Source of the DNA: an uncultured Mycolicibacterium sp.
Lineage (GTDB): Bacteria; Actinomycetota; Actinomycetes; Mycobacteriales; Mycobacteriaceae
DNA length: 21,741 nt
Direction: 5' to 3'
Assembly (NCBI RefSeq): GCF_937941905.1
Contig: NZ_CALDGS010000052.1
Location: 1-21,741 of the forward strand
Each line of letters starts with the position of its first letter. Within the stretch, counting starts at the first letter, position 1. Shown here in pieces: positions 15,348 to 21,741 of this stretch. The notes under the pieces were generated by a model. That model was not told where the DNA came from and made no database searches. It worked only from the letters and a program-made list of their open reading frames with translations. The position numbers were made by a program, and so were the translations under genes.

Positions 15348-15982
15348 GGCTGACCGGGCAGCAGCCGGATCATCAGGCCGTTGGCCTCGGCCAGCAGGTT
15401 GCCCTGCGGGTCGCGCAGTTCGGCACCGACGAACGCCTTGCGGCCCTCGGTGCGGTCCAGCCGGCCGCGGGCGGTCAGATCGACGTCGATCGGGGTCACC
15501 CGGCGGTAGTCGACGTGCAGGTAGGCGGTGCGGCTGATGGGCCGGCCCGCGGCGTGGATGACCATCCCGAAGACGTTGTCGAACAGCAGCGGCAGCACCC
15601 CGCCGTGCACGGCCGAGTTGCCGCCCACGTGGTAGCGGCTGAACCGCACCGTCAGCTCCACGGTGCCGTCCGGGTCCATGCCGAGGATCCGCCACGGCGG
15701 GGCCAGCAGGCTGCCGGCCCCGGGCAGGCTCGGCGAGCGGTTCGCCGGCCCCACGCCCTCCGGCGCCTCGTGCGGCGCCAGCAGCGCGACGAGCTCCTCG
15801 GCCAACTCGGCGGCCCGGCCCCAGGTGGCGGCGTCCGGCGCGGCCGAGACGGCCAGGTCCTGGGCCCGCCGCATCGCGGTCAGGAACCGGCCGAACTCCG
15901 CCGGGGGCTCGATGATCTGGAAGTTCGGGAAGCCACCGTGCTTGTCGTAGTCGGGGTCGACCAGCCGCGGATCGTCGGTCAT
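15344..15982 (-). CDS. Hotdog-fold PaaI-type thioesterase, Rv0356c-like
   Basis: Predicted acyl-CoA thioesterase of 212 residues. The PaaI/4HBT hotdog core lies in the C-terminal 140 residues, with HGGVLPLLFDNVFG as the active-site helix segment and the TAYLHVDYRRVTP strand typical of the family. The N-terminal 70 residues are a mycobacterial extension with an Ala/Glu-rich helix. The substrate is unknown. The ATG at 15982 overlaps the purA stop as ATGA, so it is translationally coupled to purA, as at the M. tuberculosis locus. The open frame before this ATG is a shadow of purA. The gene's stop shares four bases with the opposing MMPL stop. Confidence 0.88.
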   Translation of the reverse strand: MTDDPRLVDPDYDKHGGFPNFQIIEPPAEFGRFLTAMRRAQDLAVSAAPDAATWGRAAELAEELVALLAPHEAPEGVGPANRSPSLPGAGSLLAPPWRILGMDPDGTVELTVRFSRYHVGGNSAVHGGVLPLLFDNVFGMVIHAAGRPISRTAYLHVDYRRVTPIDVDLTARGRLDRTEGRKAFVGAELRDPQGNLLAEANGLMIRLLPGQP

Positions 15983-17280
15983 CGGTCCCCGGTCGCCAGC
16001 ACGTCGCGGCGCACGATCGTCTGATCCCGGCCCGGCCCCACGCCGATGCACGAGATCGGCGCCCCGGCAAGCTCTTCCAGCCGCAGCACGTAGTCGCGCG
16101 CGCGGGCCGGCAGGTCGTCGAACTCGCGGGCCCCGGAGATGTCCTCCCACCAGCCGGGCAGTTCCTCGTAGATCGGCTCGGCGCGGGCGAAGTCGCTCTG
16201 GGTCATCGGCATCTCGTCGGTACGTTTGCCGTCGATTCGGTAACCCACGCACACCGGCACGGTCTGCAGGCTCGACAGCACGTCGAGCTTGGTCAGGAAG
16301 TAGTCGGTGATCCCGTTGACCCGGGTGGCGTAGCGGGCGATCACCGCGTCGAACCAGCCGCAGCGGCGGGCCCGCCCGGTGGTCACGCCCACCTCGCCGC
16401 CGGTCTTGGCCAGGTACTCGCCGGACGCGTCGAACAACTCGGTCGGGAACGGCCCGGAGCCGACCCGGGTGGTGTAGGCCTTCAGGATGCCCAGCACCGT
16501 GGTGATCCGCCCGGGCCCGATCCCGGAGCCCACCGCGGCCCCGCCGGCGGTCGGATTCGACGACGTCACATACGGATACGTGCCGTGGTCGACGTCGAGC
16601 AGGGTGCCCTGCGAACCCTCCAACAGCACCGTCTCACCGCGGTCCAGCGCCTGGTTGAGCAGCAGCCGGGTGTCGGCGATGCGGTGTTTGAAGCCCTCGG
16701 CCTGGCGCAGCACGTAGTCGAGCACCTCGGCCGGCTCCAGCGCCTTGCGGTTGTAGATCTTGACCAGCACCTGGTTCTTGAATTCCAGTGCCGCCTCGAT
16801 CTTTTCGGCGAGCACCTGCTCGTCGAGCACATCGGCGACCCGGATCCCGATCCGGGCGATCTTGTCCTGGTAGCAGGGCCCGATGCCGCGGCCGGTGGTA
16901 CCGATCTTCTTGTTGCCGGCCCAGCGCTCCACCACCTTGTCGATGGCGACGTGGTAGGGCATGAGCAGGTGCGCGTCGGCGGACAGCAGCAGCCGCTCGG
17001 TGTCGACGCCGCGCTCCTCGAGCCCGGCCAGCTCGGTCAGCAGCACCCCGGGGTCGACGACGACGCCGTTGCCGATGACGTTGGTCACACCCGGGGTGAG
17101 GATGCCGGACGGGATGAGGTGCAGTGCGAAGTTCTCCCCCGTCGGCAGCACCACCGTGTGACCGGCGTTGTTGCCGCCCTGGTAACGAACCACCCACTGG
17201 ACACGGCCCCCGAGCAGGTCGGTGGCCTTTCCTTTGCCCTCGTCGCCCCACTGAGCGCCGATGAGCACGATTGCCGGCAT
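15979..17280 (-). CDS. purA: Adenylosuccinate synthetase
   Basis: Joins IMP and aspartate with GTP hydrolysis to give adenylosuccinate, the first committed step to AMP, in the cytosol as a dimer. The 433-residue chain begins with the GAQWGDEGKGK nucleotide loop, containing catalytic D13. NNAGHT follows with catalytic H41, and GTTGRGIGP (IMP loop) appears further on. The C-terminal GDQ-type base contact is visible as GVGPGRDQT. The length matches mycobacterial PurA. A strong AGGAG (17292-17288 read on the - strand) lies 7 nt before the ATG. It is divergent from the Rv0358-like gene and coupled to the thioesterase downstream. Confidence 0.97.
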   Translation of the reverse strand: MPAIVLIGAQWGDEGKGKATDLLGGRVQWVVRYQGGNNAGHTVVLPTGENFALHLIPSGILTPGVTNVIGNGVVVDPGVLLTELAGLEERGVDTERLLLSADAHLLMPYHVAIDKVVERWAGNKKIGTTGRGIGPCYQDKIARIGIRVADVLDEQVLAEKIEAALEFKNQVLVKIYNRKALEPAEVLDYVLRQAEGFKHRIADTRLLLNQALDRGETVLLEGSQGTLLDVDHGTYPYVTSSNPTAGGAAVGSGIGPGRITTVLGILKAYTTRVGSGPFPTELFDASGEYLAKTGGEVGVTTGRARRCGWFDAVIARYATRVNGITDYFLTKLDVLSSLQTVPVCVGYRIDGKRTDEMPMTQSDFARAEPIYEELPGWWEDISGAREFDDLPARARDYVLRLEELAGAPISCIGVGPGRDQTIVRRDVLATGDR

Positions 17281-17287
17281 GGAATTT

Positions 17288-17292
17288 CTCCT
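17288..17292 (-). promoter_or_regulatory. Shine-Dalgarno of purA
   Basis: AGGAG on the - strand, 7 nt before the purA ATG. It is one of the few strong Shine-Dalgarno sequences in the window and shows purA has a true leader, unlike the leaderless neighbours. Confidence 0.75.
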
Positions 17293-17317
17293 GCTGTTTG
17301 TGATGCAGCCGGTGAGC

Positions 17318-17324
17318 TACCTTA
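17318..17324. promoter_or_regulatory. Overlapping divergent -10 elements for purA and the Rv0358-like gene
   Basis: TACCTT (17318-17323, + strand) and TAAGGT (17324-17319, - strand) both fit TANNNT and share five base pairs. The first would start transcription a few bases before ATG 17334. The second would give purA a leader of about 30 nt containing its Shine-Dalgarno sequence. Confidence 0.35.
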
Positions 17325-17333
17325 TCTGACCTG

Positions 17334-17921
17334 ATGACTGTGGCAGATGTCGTGGTGCTCAAGTGCGGGGAACGGCGGCTGCCGCGGCCGCTGGCCGGAC
17401 TGCCGGAATGCACCCTCGACGAGGTGACCGAGCACCGGCGGGTGATCGTCGTCGGCAGCGAGTCCGACCTCGCCGCGGTGCTCGCGCGGCTGATGAAGGC
17501 CGAGCGGCTCGACATCGAGGTGGCCCGCGCCACCGGCTGGTTCACCGCGATGAAGGCGCTGCGCGGCACCGCCCGCCGGGTCCCGCTGATCCGGGACGAG
17601 ACCGGCGCGGTGATCGTCGGCGCCGCCGAGTGGCGCGGCCCGGCCGAGGGCGCGCCGCTGTACGGCGAGGCCGTCGTCGACGACGAGCAGCTGTTCGACG
17701 GCGAGGTGCCGGGCGTGCGGGTGGAGCCGACCGAGTCGATGCCCGGGCTGCGCGCGGCGGTGCTGTCGGCGAGCGGGCGGCCGGGCCGCTGGATCACCGG
17801 CCGGGCCGCGCAGCTGGGCACCACCGGGGTGCAGGTGGTGCGCGACGGGGTCGCCGCCCCGCGCACCGCGCGCCGGTCCACGTTCTACCGCCACATCGAG
17901 GGCTGGCTGAAGGTCGGTTAG
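17334..17921 (+). CDS. Conserved mycobacterial protein of unknown function, Rv0358-like
   Basis: A 195-residue soluble protein whose family function I do not know. Position (divergent from purA, followed by the M50 protease) identifies it as the Rv0358 counterpart. Visible features are an alpha/beta-looking N-terminal half with a VIVVGSESDL segment near 37-46, a Trp-centred GWFTAMKALRG stretch near 68-78, and a basic C-terminus ending in a FYRHIEGWLKVG helix. There is no signal peptide or membrane helix. It ends 10 bp before the protease start, so the two are probably co-transcribed. A role with the protease is inferred only from this pairing. Confidence 0.85.
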   Translation: MTVADVVVLKCGERRLPRPLAGLPECTLDEVTEHRRVIVVGSESDLAAVLARLMKAERLDIEVARATGWFTAMKALRGTARRVPLIRDETGAVIVGAAEWRGPAEGAPLYGEAVVDDEQLFDGEVPGVRVEPTESMPGLRAAVLSASGRPGRWITGRAAQLGTTGVQVVRDGVAAPRTARRSTFYRHIEGWLKVG

Positions 17922-17931
17922 CGTCGGGGCC

Positions 17932-18711
17932 GTGACCATCCGCCCGTTGCACCGGCCGGTGCGGCCCAGCCCGGTGTTCCTGCTGCTCGTCGCCGTCACC
18001 GCGGCCGGCGGGGCGATGGCGTGGGCGGCCGCGGCGCAGGTCGGCCCGCTGGCCTACGCCGGGGTGTGCGTGTTCGTGCTGGCCGGCTGGGTGGTCTCGG
18101 TGTGCCTGCACGAGTTCGCGCACGCGTTCACCGCCTGGCGGTTCGGCGACCACGGGGTGGCGGTGCGCGGCTACCTCACGCTCAACCCGCTGCGCTACAC
18201 CAGCCCGCTGCTGTCGCTGGGGCTGCCGCTGCTGTTCATCGCCTTCGGCGGCATCGGCCTGCCGGGCGGGGCGGTGTACGTGCGGACCGCGGGCATGCCG
18301 CCGCGCCGGCAGAGCCTGGTCAGCCTCGCCGGCCCGGCCACCAACCTGGTGCTGGCGGTGCTGTTGCTCACCGTCGCCGGGCTGGGCGCCGAACCCGGCC
18401 ACGCGGTGTTCTGGGCCGGGGTGGCGTTCCTGGGGTTCCTGCAGGTCACCGCGCTGGTGTTGAACCTGCTGCCGGTGCCTGGACTGGACGGCTACGGGGC
18501 GCTGGAGCCGCACCTGGGCGCCGACGTCCGGCGCACCCTGGAGCCGGTCAAGCAGTGGGGCTTCGTGGTGCTGGTGGTGCTGCTGCTCAGCCCCGCCGTC
18601 AACCACTGGTTCTTCTCGGTGGTGTTCTGGTGCTTCGACCTGTCCGGGGTGCCCGGCGCGCTGGTGTCGGTCGGCTCCCGGCTCACCCGGTTCTGGTCGG
18701 CCTGGCTGTAG
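17932..18711 (+). CDS. M50-family intramembrane metalloprotease, Rv0359-like
   Basis: A zinc-dependent site-2-protease relative of 259 residues with about six membrane helices. The zinc motif HEFAH is at 60-64, and the third-ligand motif NLLPVPGLDG carries D186. There is no PDZ domain, so it belongs to the compact SpoIVFB/Rv0359 type rather than the Rip1 type. Members cleave membrane-embedded anti-sigma factors or signal peptides; no substrate is evident here. It starts at GTG 17932, 10 bp behind the Rv0358-like gene. Confidence 0.93.
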   Translation: MTIRPLHRPVRPSPVFLLLVAVTAAGGAMAWAAAAQVGPLAYAGVCVFVLAGWVVSVCLHEFAHAFTAWRFGDHGVAVRGYLTLNPLRYTSPLLSLGLPLLFIAFGGIGLPGGAVYVRTAGMPPRRQSLVSLAGPATNLVLAVLLLTVAGLGAEPGHAVFWAGVAFLGFLQVTALVLNLLPVPGLDGYGALEPHLGADVRRTLEPVKQWGFVVLVVLLLSPAVNHWFFSVVFWCFDLSGVPGALVSVGSRLTRFWSAWL

Positions 18712-18758
18712 CGCCGGAAGGGACCAAGGTCGGCCACCGGGGCGGAACCCTTGCGACA

Positions 18759-18776
18759 TATGCATCGTTGCGCATA
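18759..18776. promoter_or_regulatory. Operator-like inverted repeat at the metal-exporter promoter
   Basis: TATGC (18759-18763) and GCATA (18772-18776) form an inverted repeat with an 8-bp spacer inside an AT-rich patch, and the right arm overlaps the -10 box. Hyphenated repeats of this layout are bound by ArsR/SmtB metal sensors. No such sensor gene is in the window, so it would act from elsewhere. Confidence 0.45.
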
Positions 18777-18786
18777 GATTCTGGGC
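18775..18786 (+). promoter_or_regulatory. Leaderless promoter -10 box for the CDF gene
   Basis: TAGATT at 18775-18780 fits TANNNT and ends 6 nt before ATG 18787. Confidence 0.5.
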
Positions 18787-19689
18787 ATGGGTGCGGGGCA
18801 CGACCACCACCATCAGCACGGCCACGCTGATGCCCGGGTGAGCCGGATGCTGCTCGCGGCGGGCATCCTGACCGCGTTCTTCGTCGTCGAACTCGTCACG
18901 GCGCTGCTGATCGACTCGATCGCGCTGCTGGCCGACGCCGGACACATGCTCACCGACCTGGTCGCGCTGTTCATGGGCCTGGTGGCGGTGCTGCTGGCGC
19001 GCTACGGCCCGGCCTCGCCGTCCCGCACCTACGGCTGGCACCGCGCCGAGGTGTTCACCGCGCTGGCCAATGCCGCGCTGCTGCTCGGGGTGGCGGGCTA
19101 CATCCTCTACGAGGCGGTGGAGCGGCTCGGGCACGCCCCCGAGGTGCCCGGCGTGCCGCTGATCGTCGTCGCCGCGCTGGGCCTGCTGGCCAACGTGGCG
19201 GTGATGCTGCTGCTGCACTCCCAGTCCGAGCACAGCCTGGCCGTGCGGGGCGCCTACCTGGAGGTGCTGGCCGACGCGGTGAGCAGCATCGGGGTGCTGC
19301 TGGCCGGCGTGGTCACGGTGACCACCGGCTGGCGCTACGCCGACGTGGTGGTGGCGGTGGCGGTGGCGCTGTGGGTGCTGCCGCGGGCGCTGTCGCTGGC
19401 CCGGGCCGCGCTGCGGATCCTGTCGGAGGCCTCCCCCCGGCACATCGACGTCGACGAGCTGCGGGCCGCGCTGTGCGCCGTGGACGGGGTCACCGAGGTG
19501 CACGACCTGCACGTGTGGACGCTGGTGCCGGGCAAGGACATGGTGACCGCGCACCTGATCGCCGACGCCGACGCGGCGCGGGTGCTCACCGATGCCCGGG
19601 CGGTGCTCACCGCCCGCGGCCTCGACCACGCCACGGTGCAGGTGGAGCCGGCCACCGGGGCGGGCGGCTGCCGGCCCTGCACGGACTGA
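18787..19689 (+). CDS. Cation diffusion facilitator (CzcD/ZitB-like) metal exporter
   Basis: A proton/metal antiporter of 300 residues that would move Zn(II), Co(II) or Cd(II) out of the cytosol. It has a His-rich N-terminus (HDHHHQHGH at 5-13), six membrane helices, and a cytoplasmic C-terminal domain with EVHDLHVWTL near 237-246. The transport site has H53 and D57 in helix 2 (GHMLTD). In helix 5 it has E159 and D163 (LEVLAD), where most Zn exporters have HxxxD. The chain ends with a CRPC pair. The gene seems inserted between the Rv0359- and Rv0360c-like genes compared with M. tuberculosis. Its promoter carries an operator-like palindrome, so metal-induced expression is likely (inference). 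Its stop is one base from the opposing stop. Confidence 0.93.
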   Translation: MGAGHDHHHQHGHADARVSRMLLAAGILTAFFVVELVTALLIDSIALLADAGHMLTDLVALFMGLVAVLLARYGPASPSRTYGWHRAEVFTALANAALLLGVAGYILYEAVERLGHAPEVPGVPLIVVAALGLLANVAVMLLLHSQSEHSLAVRGAYLEVLADAVSSIGVLLAGVVTVTTGWRYADVVVAVAVALWVLPRALSLARAALRILSEASPRHIDVDELRAALCAVDGVTEVHDLHVWTLVPGKDMVTAHLIADADAARVLTDARAVLTARGLDHATVQVEPATGAGGCRPCTD

Positions 19690-19690
19690 C

Positions 19691-20107
19691 TCAGGCCAGG
19701 CCGAGTTCGGCGCGGGCGGCCGGGTCGCAGTCGTCGAGCAGGTCCAGGCAGCGGGCCTGCTCGTCGGTCTCGCCGATCGCCTCCGCCGCCCGGGCCAGGG
19801 CGGCCACGCAGCGCAGGAACCCGCGGTTGGGCTCGTGGCTGTAGGGCACCGGCCCGTAGCCCTTCCAGCCGTGCCGGCGCAGCTGGTCCAGCCCGCGGTG
19901 GTAGCCGGTGCGGGCGTAGGCGTAGGCGGTGACGGCCTGCTCCTCCGCCAGGGCTCGCTCGGCGAGCGCCGCCCATGCCACCGAGGCGGCCGGGTGCGCG
20001 GCGGCGACGATCGCGGGGTTCTCGTTGTTCGCCAGTTCCGCCTCGGCCACGGGATCCCCCGGCAGCAGGATCGGGTCGGGTCGCAACAGGTCACCCATCG
20101 GCGTCAT
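19691..20107 (-). CDS. DUF3151 family protein, Rv0360c-like
   Basis: A 138-residue, largely helical cytosolic protein conserved in mycobacteria and other actinomycetes, with no known function. Visible features are repeated Ala-rich helices, a tetratricopeptide-like feel in the AYAYARTGYHRGLDQLRRHGW segment, and the conserved YSHEPNRGFLRC block. The start is ATG 20107 (MTPMGDLL). A second ATG at 20098 is possible. On the - strand CACAAT lies 7 nt before 20107, consistent with a leaderless start. The extra open frame beyond is rejected as it runs through the promoter of the divergent gene. Confidence 0.88.
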   Translation of the reverse strand: MTPMGDLLRPDPILLPGDPVAEAELANNENPAIVAAAHPAASVAWAALAERALAEEQAVTAYAYARTGYHRGLDQLRRHGWKGYGPVPYSHEPNRGFLRCVAALARAAEAIGETDEQARCLDLLDDCDPAARAELGLA

Positions 20108-20182
20108 GGGCCCTATTGTGCCGTGCAGTGGTGCCCGCCACGCGCGGTGTTCGGTCGACGGCGATGCGGGCCGGGGGATGGA

Positions 20183-20210
20183 TAAGCTCGCAACGAGCGT
20201 GTACGGGAGG
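20183..20210 (+). promoter_or_regulatory. -10 box and Shine-Dalgarno candidate for the Rv0361-like gene
   Basis: TAAGCT at 20183-20188 fits TANNNT, and GGGAGG at 20205-20210 precedes ATG 20224 by 13 nt, a long spacing. The start could still be right because the sequence MSQPSG opens the conserved Pro/Glu-rich region. Confidence 0.35.
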
Positions 20211-20223
20211 ACTGCAGCAAAAC

Positions 20224-21000
20224 ATGTCACAGCCATCTGGGCCTGACGAAGGCACACCCGCGGGCGGTCGTCCCGCCGGGGACGAGCCGGCCGCGGCCGA
20301 CACCCCCGACGACACCGGCGCCGGTGCCGCGGAGCAGACCGCGCCCGAACCCGAACACGAGCCGGTCACCGAGGTGATCGGGCCGGCGCCGGCCGAGCGC
20401 CGGTTCACCGCGCCGTCGAACTTCGACGCCGGCGAGACCCAGCGGATCGACCCGCCGCAGGACCCGGCCACCGAGATCATCGCCACCGAGCCGATCGCCC
20501 CGCGGCCGGTCGGCCCGCAGGTCATCCCGCCGCGCGAGGAGACCCCGGCCACCCAGCGCCGCAGCTGGGGCTGGGTGATCGCGCTGGTGCTGGTGATCGC
20601 CGCGCTGGTGACCCTGGCCATCCTCGGCACCGTGCTGCTGACCCGCGACGGCGGGGGCGGGGTGTCGCAGGAGGAGCGGGTGCGCGAGACAATCCGCACC
20701 TTCGACACCGCGATCCAGACCGGCGACCTGGCCACCCTGCGCAGCATCACCTGCGGCGAGCAGCGCGACTCCTACGTCGCCTACGACGACAAGGACTGGG
20801 CCGAGACCCACCGGCGGGTGGTGGCCGCCAAGCAGTACCCGGTCGTCGCCAGCATCGACGAGGTGGTGGTCAACGGCGACCACGCCGAGGCCAACGTCAC
20901 CGCGTTCATCGCCTACGCCCCGCAGATCCGCTCCACCCGTAGCTTCGACCTGGAGTACCGGGACGACCAGTGGAAGATCTGCCAGGCCCCCGTGAACTGA
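20224..21000 (+). CDS. Rv0361-like single-pass membrane protein with extracytoplasmic NTF2-like domain
   Basis: A 258-residue protein in three parts. The cytoplasmic N-terminus of about 115 residues is rich in Pro, Glu, Asp and Ala and is probably disordered. One membrane helix lies near residues 118-140. The external domain of about 115 residues begins with VRETIRTFDTAIQTGDLATLRSI, the helix pattern of DUF4878/NTF2-like folds. Two Cys (in TCGEQ and ICQAP) in the external domain could form a disulfide. The function is unknown. It lies next to the DUF3151 gene on the opposite strand, as in M. tuberculosis. Confidence 0.88.
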   Translation: MSQPSGPDEGTPAGGRPAGDEPAAADTPDDTGAGAAEQTAPEPEHEPVTEVIGPAPAERRFTAPSNFDAGETQRIDPPQDPATEIIATEPIAPRPVGPQVIPPREETPATQRRSWGWVIALVLVIAALVTLAILGTVLLTRDGGGGVSQEERVRETIRTFDTAIQTGDLATLRSITCGEQRDSYVAYDDKDWAETHRRVVAAKQYPVVASIDEVVVNGDHAEANVTAFIAYAPQIRSTRSFDLEYRDDQWKICQAPVN

Positions 21001-21054
21001 GGCCGTGAACCGCTCCCCCGGGCGGCGCTGACCGGCCCGGCGGCGCCGAGCCGG

Positions 21055-21060
21055 TATCGT
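21055..21060 (+). promoter_or_regulatory. -10 box for the DedA gene
   Basis: TATCGT fits TANNNT, with 8 nt to ATG 21069. A leaderless or near-leaderless transcript is likely. Confidence 0.4.
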
Positions 21061-21068
21061 CGGGCAGC

Positions 21069-21741
21069 ATGAGCACCACCCTGACCGCCATGCCCGCCAT
21101 CCTGGACCCGATGTTCTGGATCGGGCCCGAGGGCCTGTTCGCGGCGGCGGTGCTGCCGGCGATCCTGGTGATCGTCTTCATCGAGACCGGGCTGCTGTTC
21201 CCGCTGCTGCCGGGTGACTCGCTGCTGTTCACCGGGGGGCTGCTGGCCGCCGGCGGCACGATGAACATCTGGGTGCTCGTCCCGGCGGTGGCGGCCACCG
21301 CGATCCTCGGCGACCAGACCGCCTACTTCATCGGCCGCCGCATCGGCCCGGCGCTGTTCGACAAGGAGGACTCGCGGTTCTTCAAGAAGCGCTACGTCAC
21401 CGAGTCGCACGAGTTCTTCGAGAAGTACGGGCCGTTCACGATCATCCTGGCCCGGTTCGTGCCGATCGCGCGCACCTTCACGCCGGTGCTGGCCGGGGTG
21501 TCCTACATGCGCTACCCGCTGTTTCTGGGCTTCGACATCATCGGCGGGCTGCTGTGGGGCGGCGGCGTGACGCTGGCCGGCTACTTCCTGGGCAACGTGC
21601 CGTTCGTGAAGGACTACCTGGAGCTGGTGATCCTGGGCATCGTGTTCGTCTCGCTGCTGCCGGCGATCTTCTCGGTGCTGCGGGCGCTGCGCGAGCGCCG
21701 GCGCACGGCGACCGCCCCAGCGGATGCGTCCGCCGACGCGT
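21069..21741 (+). CDS. DedA/SNARE-associated family membrane protein, Rv0364-like (cut by window edge)
   Basis: I translated this by hand because no stop is reached before the right edge; 224 codons are visible. DedA proteins recycle undecaprenyl phosphate or move other lipids across the inner membrane. The family motifs are all present: IETGLLFPLLPGD near 39-51, GDQTAYFIGRRIG near 81-93, and RFVPIARTFTPVLAGVSYM with the two conserved arginines near 127-145. Re-entrant hairpins and several membrane helices follow, and a basic, Ala-rich tail begins just before the edge, so only a few residues are probably missing. ATG 21069 is preceded by a -10 box. Confidence 0.93.
   Translation, partial: MSTTLTAMPAILDPMFWIGPEGLFAAAVLPAILVIVFIETGLLFPLLPGDSLLFTGGLLAAGGTMNIWVLVPAVAATAILGDQTAYFIGRRIGPALFDKEDSRFFKKRYVTESHEFFEKYGPFTIILARFVPIARTFTPVLAGVSYMRYPLFLGFDIIGGLLWGGGVTLAGYFLGNVPFVKDYLELVILGIVFVSLLPAIFSVLRALRERRRTATAPADASADA

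Noticed and set aside
13881..16070. Very long - strand frame antisense to the MMPL gene
   Set aside because: Low-complexity, no motifs, covers two well-supported genes in other frames. It is a composition shadow.
17794..20094. 766-codon - strand frame across the protease and CDF genes
   Set aside because: His/Gln/Arg-rich shadow. The opposite strand encodes clear HEFAH and CDF motifs.
21018..21040. CCGGGC/GCCCGG hairpin after the Rv0361-like gene as a terminator
   Set aside because: A 6-bp stem with an 11-nt loop is easily found by chance in this GC-rich sequence and there is no T-tract.
1..21741. CRISPR array, insertion sequence, prophage, tRNA or toxin-antitoxin genes
   Set aside because: No regularly spaced repeats, transposase, terminal inverted repeats, cloverleaf or small toxin-like pairs were seen. 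The window is dense chromosomal coding DNA.

Overview
The window looks like chromosome of a high-GC actinomycete, almost certainly a mycobacterium of the rapid-growing (Mycolicibacterium) type. The evidence is a near-identical F420-dependent glucose-6-phosphate dehydrogenase (fgd1), an MMPL transporter, and gene sets recognisable as orthologues of M. tuberculosis Rv0356c-purA-Rv0358-Rv0359, Rv0360c-Rv0361, Rv0364, purT-Rv0390-metZ and Rv0406c. Codon third positions are overwhelmingly G/C, coding density is very high, and no intergenic gap exceeds about 120 bp. I see no tRNA, rRNA, CRISPR array, insertion sequence or phage gene.

Region 1 (1-6571, + strand) is a tightly overlapping four-gene operon: a polytopic membrane protein of unknown function, a BcsA/XagB-like processive family-2 glycosyltransferase with a strange His/Trp/Pro-rich N-terminus, a secreted single-pass BcsB-like partner, and a GT-C type membrane glycosyltransferase. 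Together they look like an envelope or extracellular polysaccharide synthase. This is the most interesting part of the window: it resembles a cellulose-synthase core but has no PilZ domain.

Region 2 (6531-9712) holds fgd1 (-), which overlaps the end of the operon tail-to-tail. It is divergent from a metallo-beta-lactamase-fold hydrolase (+), which is followed by a short-chain dehydrogenase (+). A small hypothetical gene (-) belongs to the next unit.

Region 3 (9296-13206, - strand) reads marR, purT-like, rhodanese, metZ, hypothetical. ATGA stop/start overlaps couple marR to purT and rhodanese to metZ. The purT-like protein has lost several residues that bind substrate, ATP and metal in E. coli PurT. 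Divergent from marR is an MMPL exporter (13269-15347), with an AT-rich palindrome in the gap as the obvious MarR operator.

Region 4 (15344-21741) is the conserved purA neighbourhood. purA and a hotdog-fold thioesterase are coupled on the - strand. Divergent from them are an Rv0358-like gene and an M50 rhomboid/site-2-type metalloprotease, then a cation-diffusion-facilitator metal exporter with an operator-like palindrome on its promoter. A DUF3151 gene (-), an Rv0361-like anchored protein and a DedA-family protein follow; the DedA gene runs off the right edge.

Several + strand genes show a TANNNT -10 box ending 6-8 nt before the start codon, the mycobacterial leaderless-promoter geometry. 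Motif positions were counted by hand, and family names rest on recognition of motifs rather than a database search.
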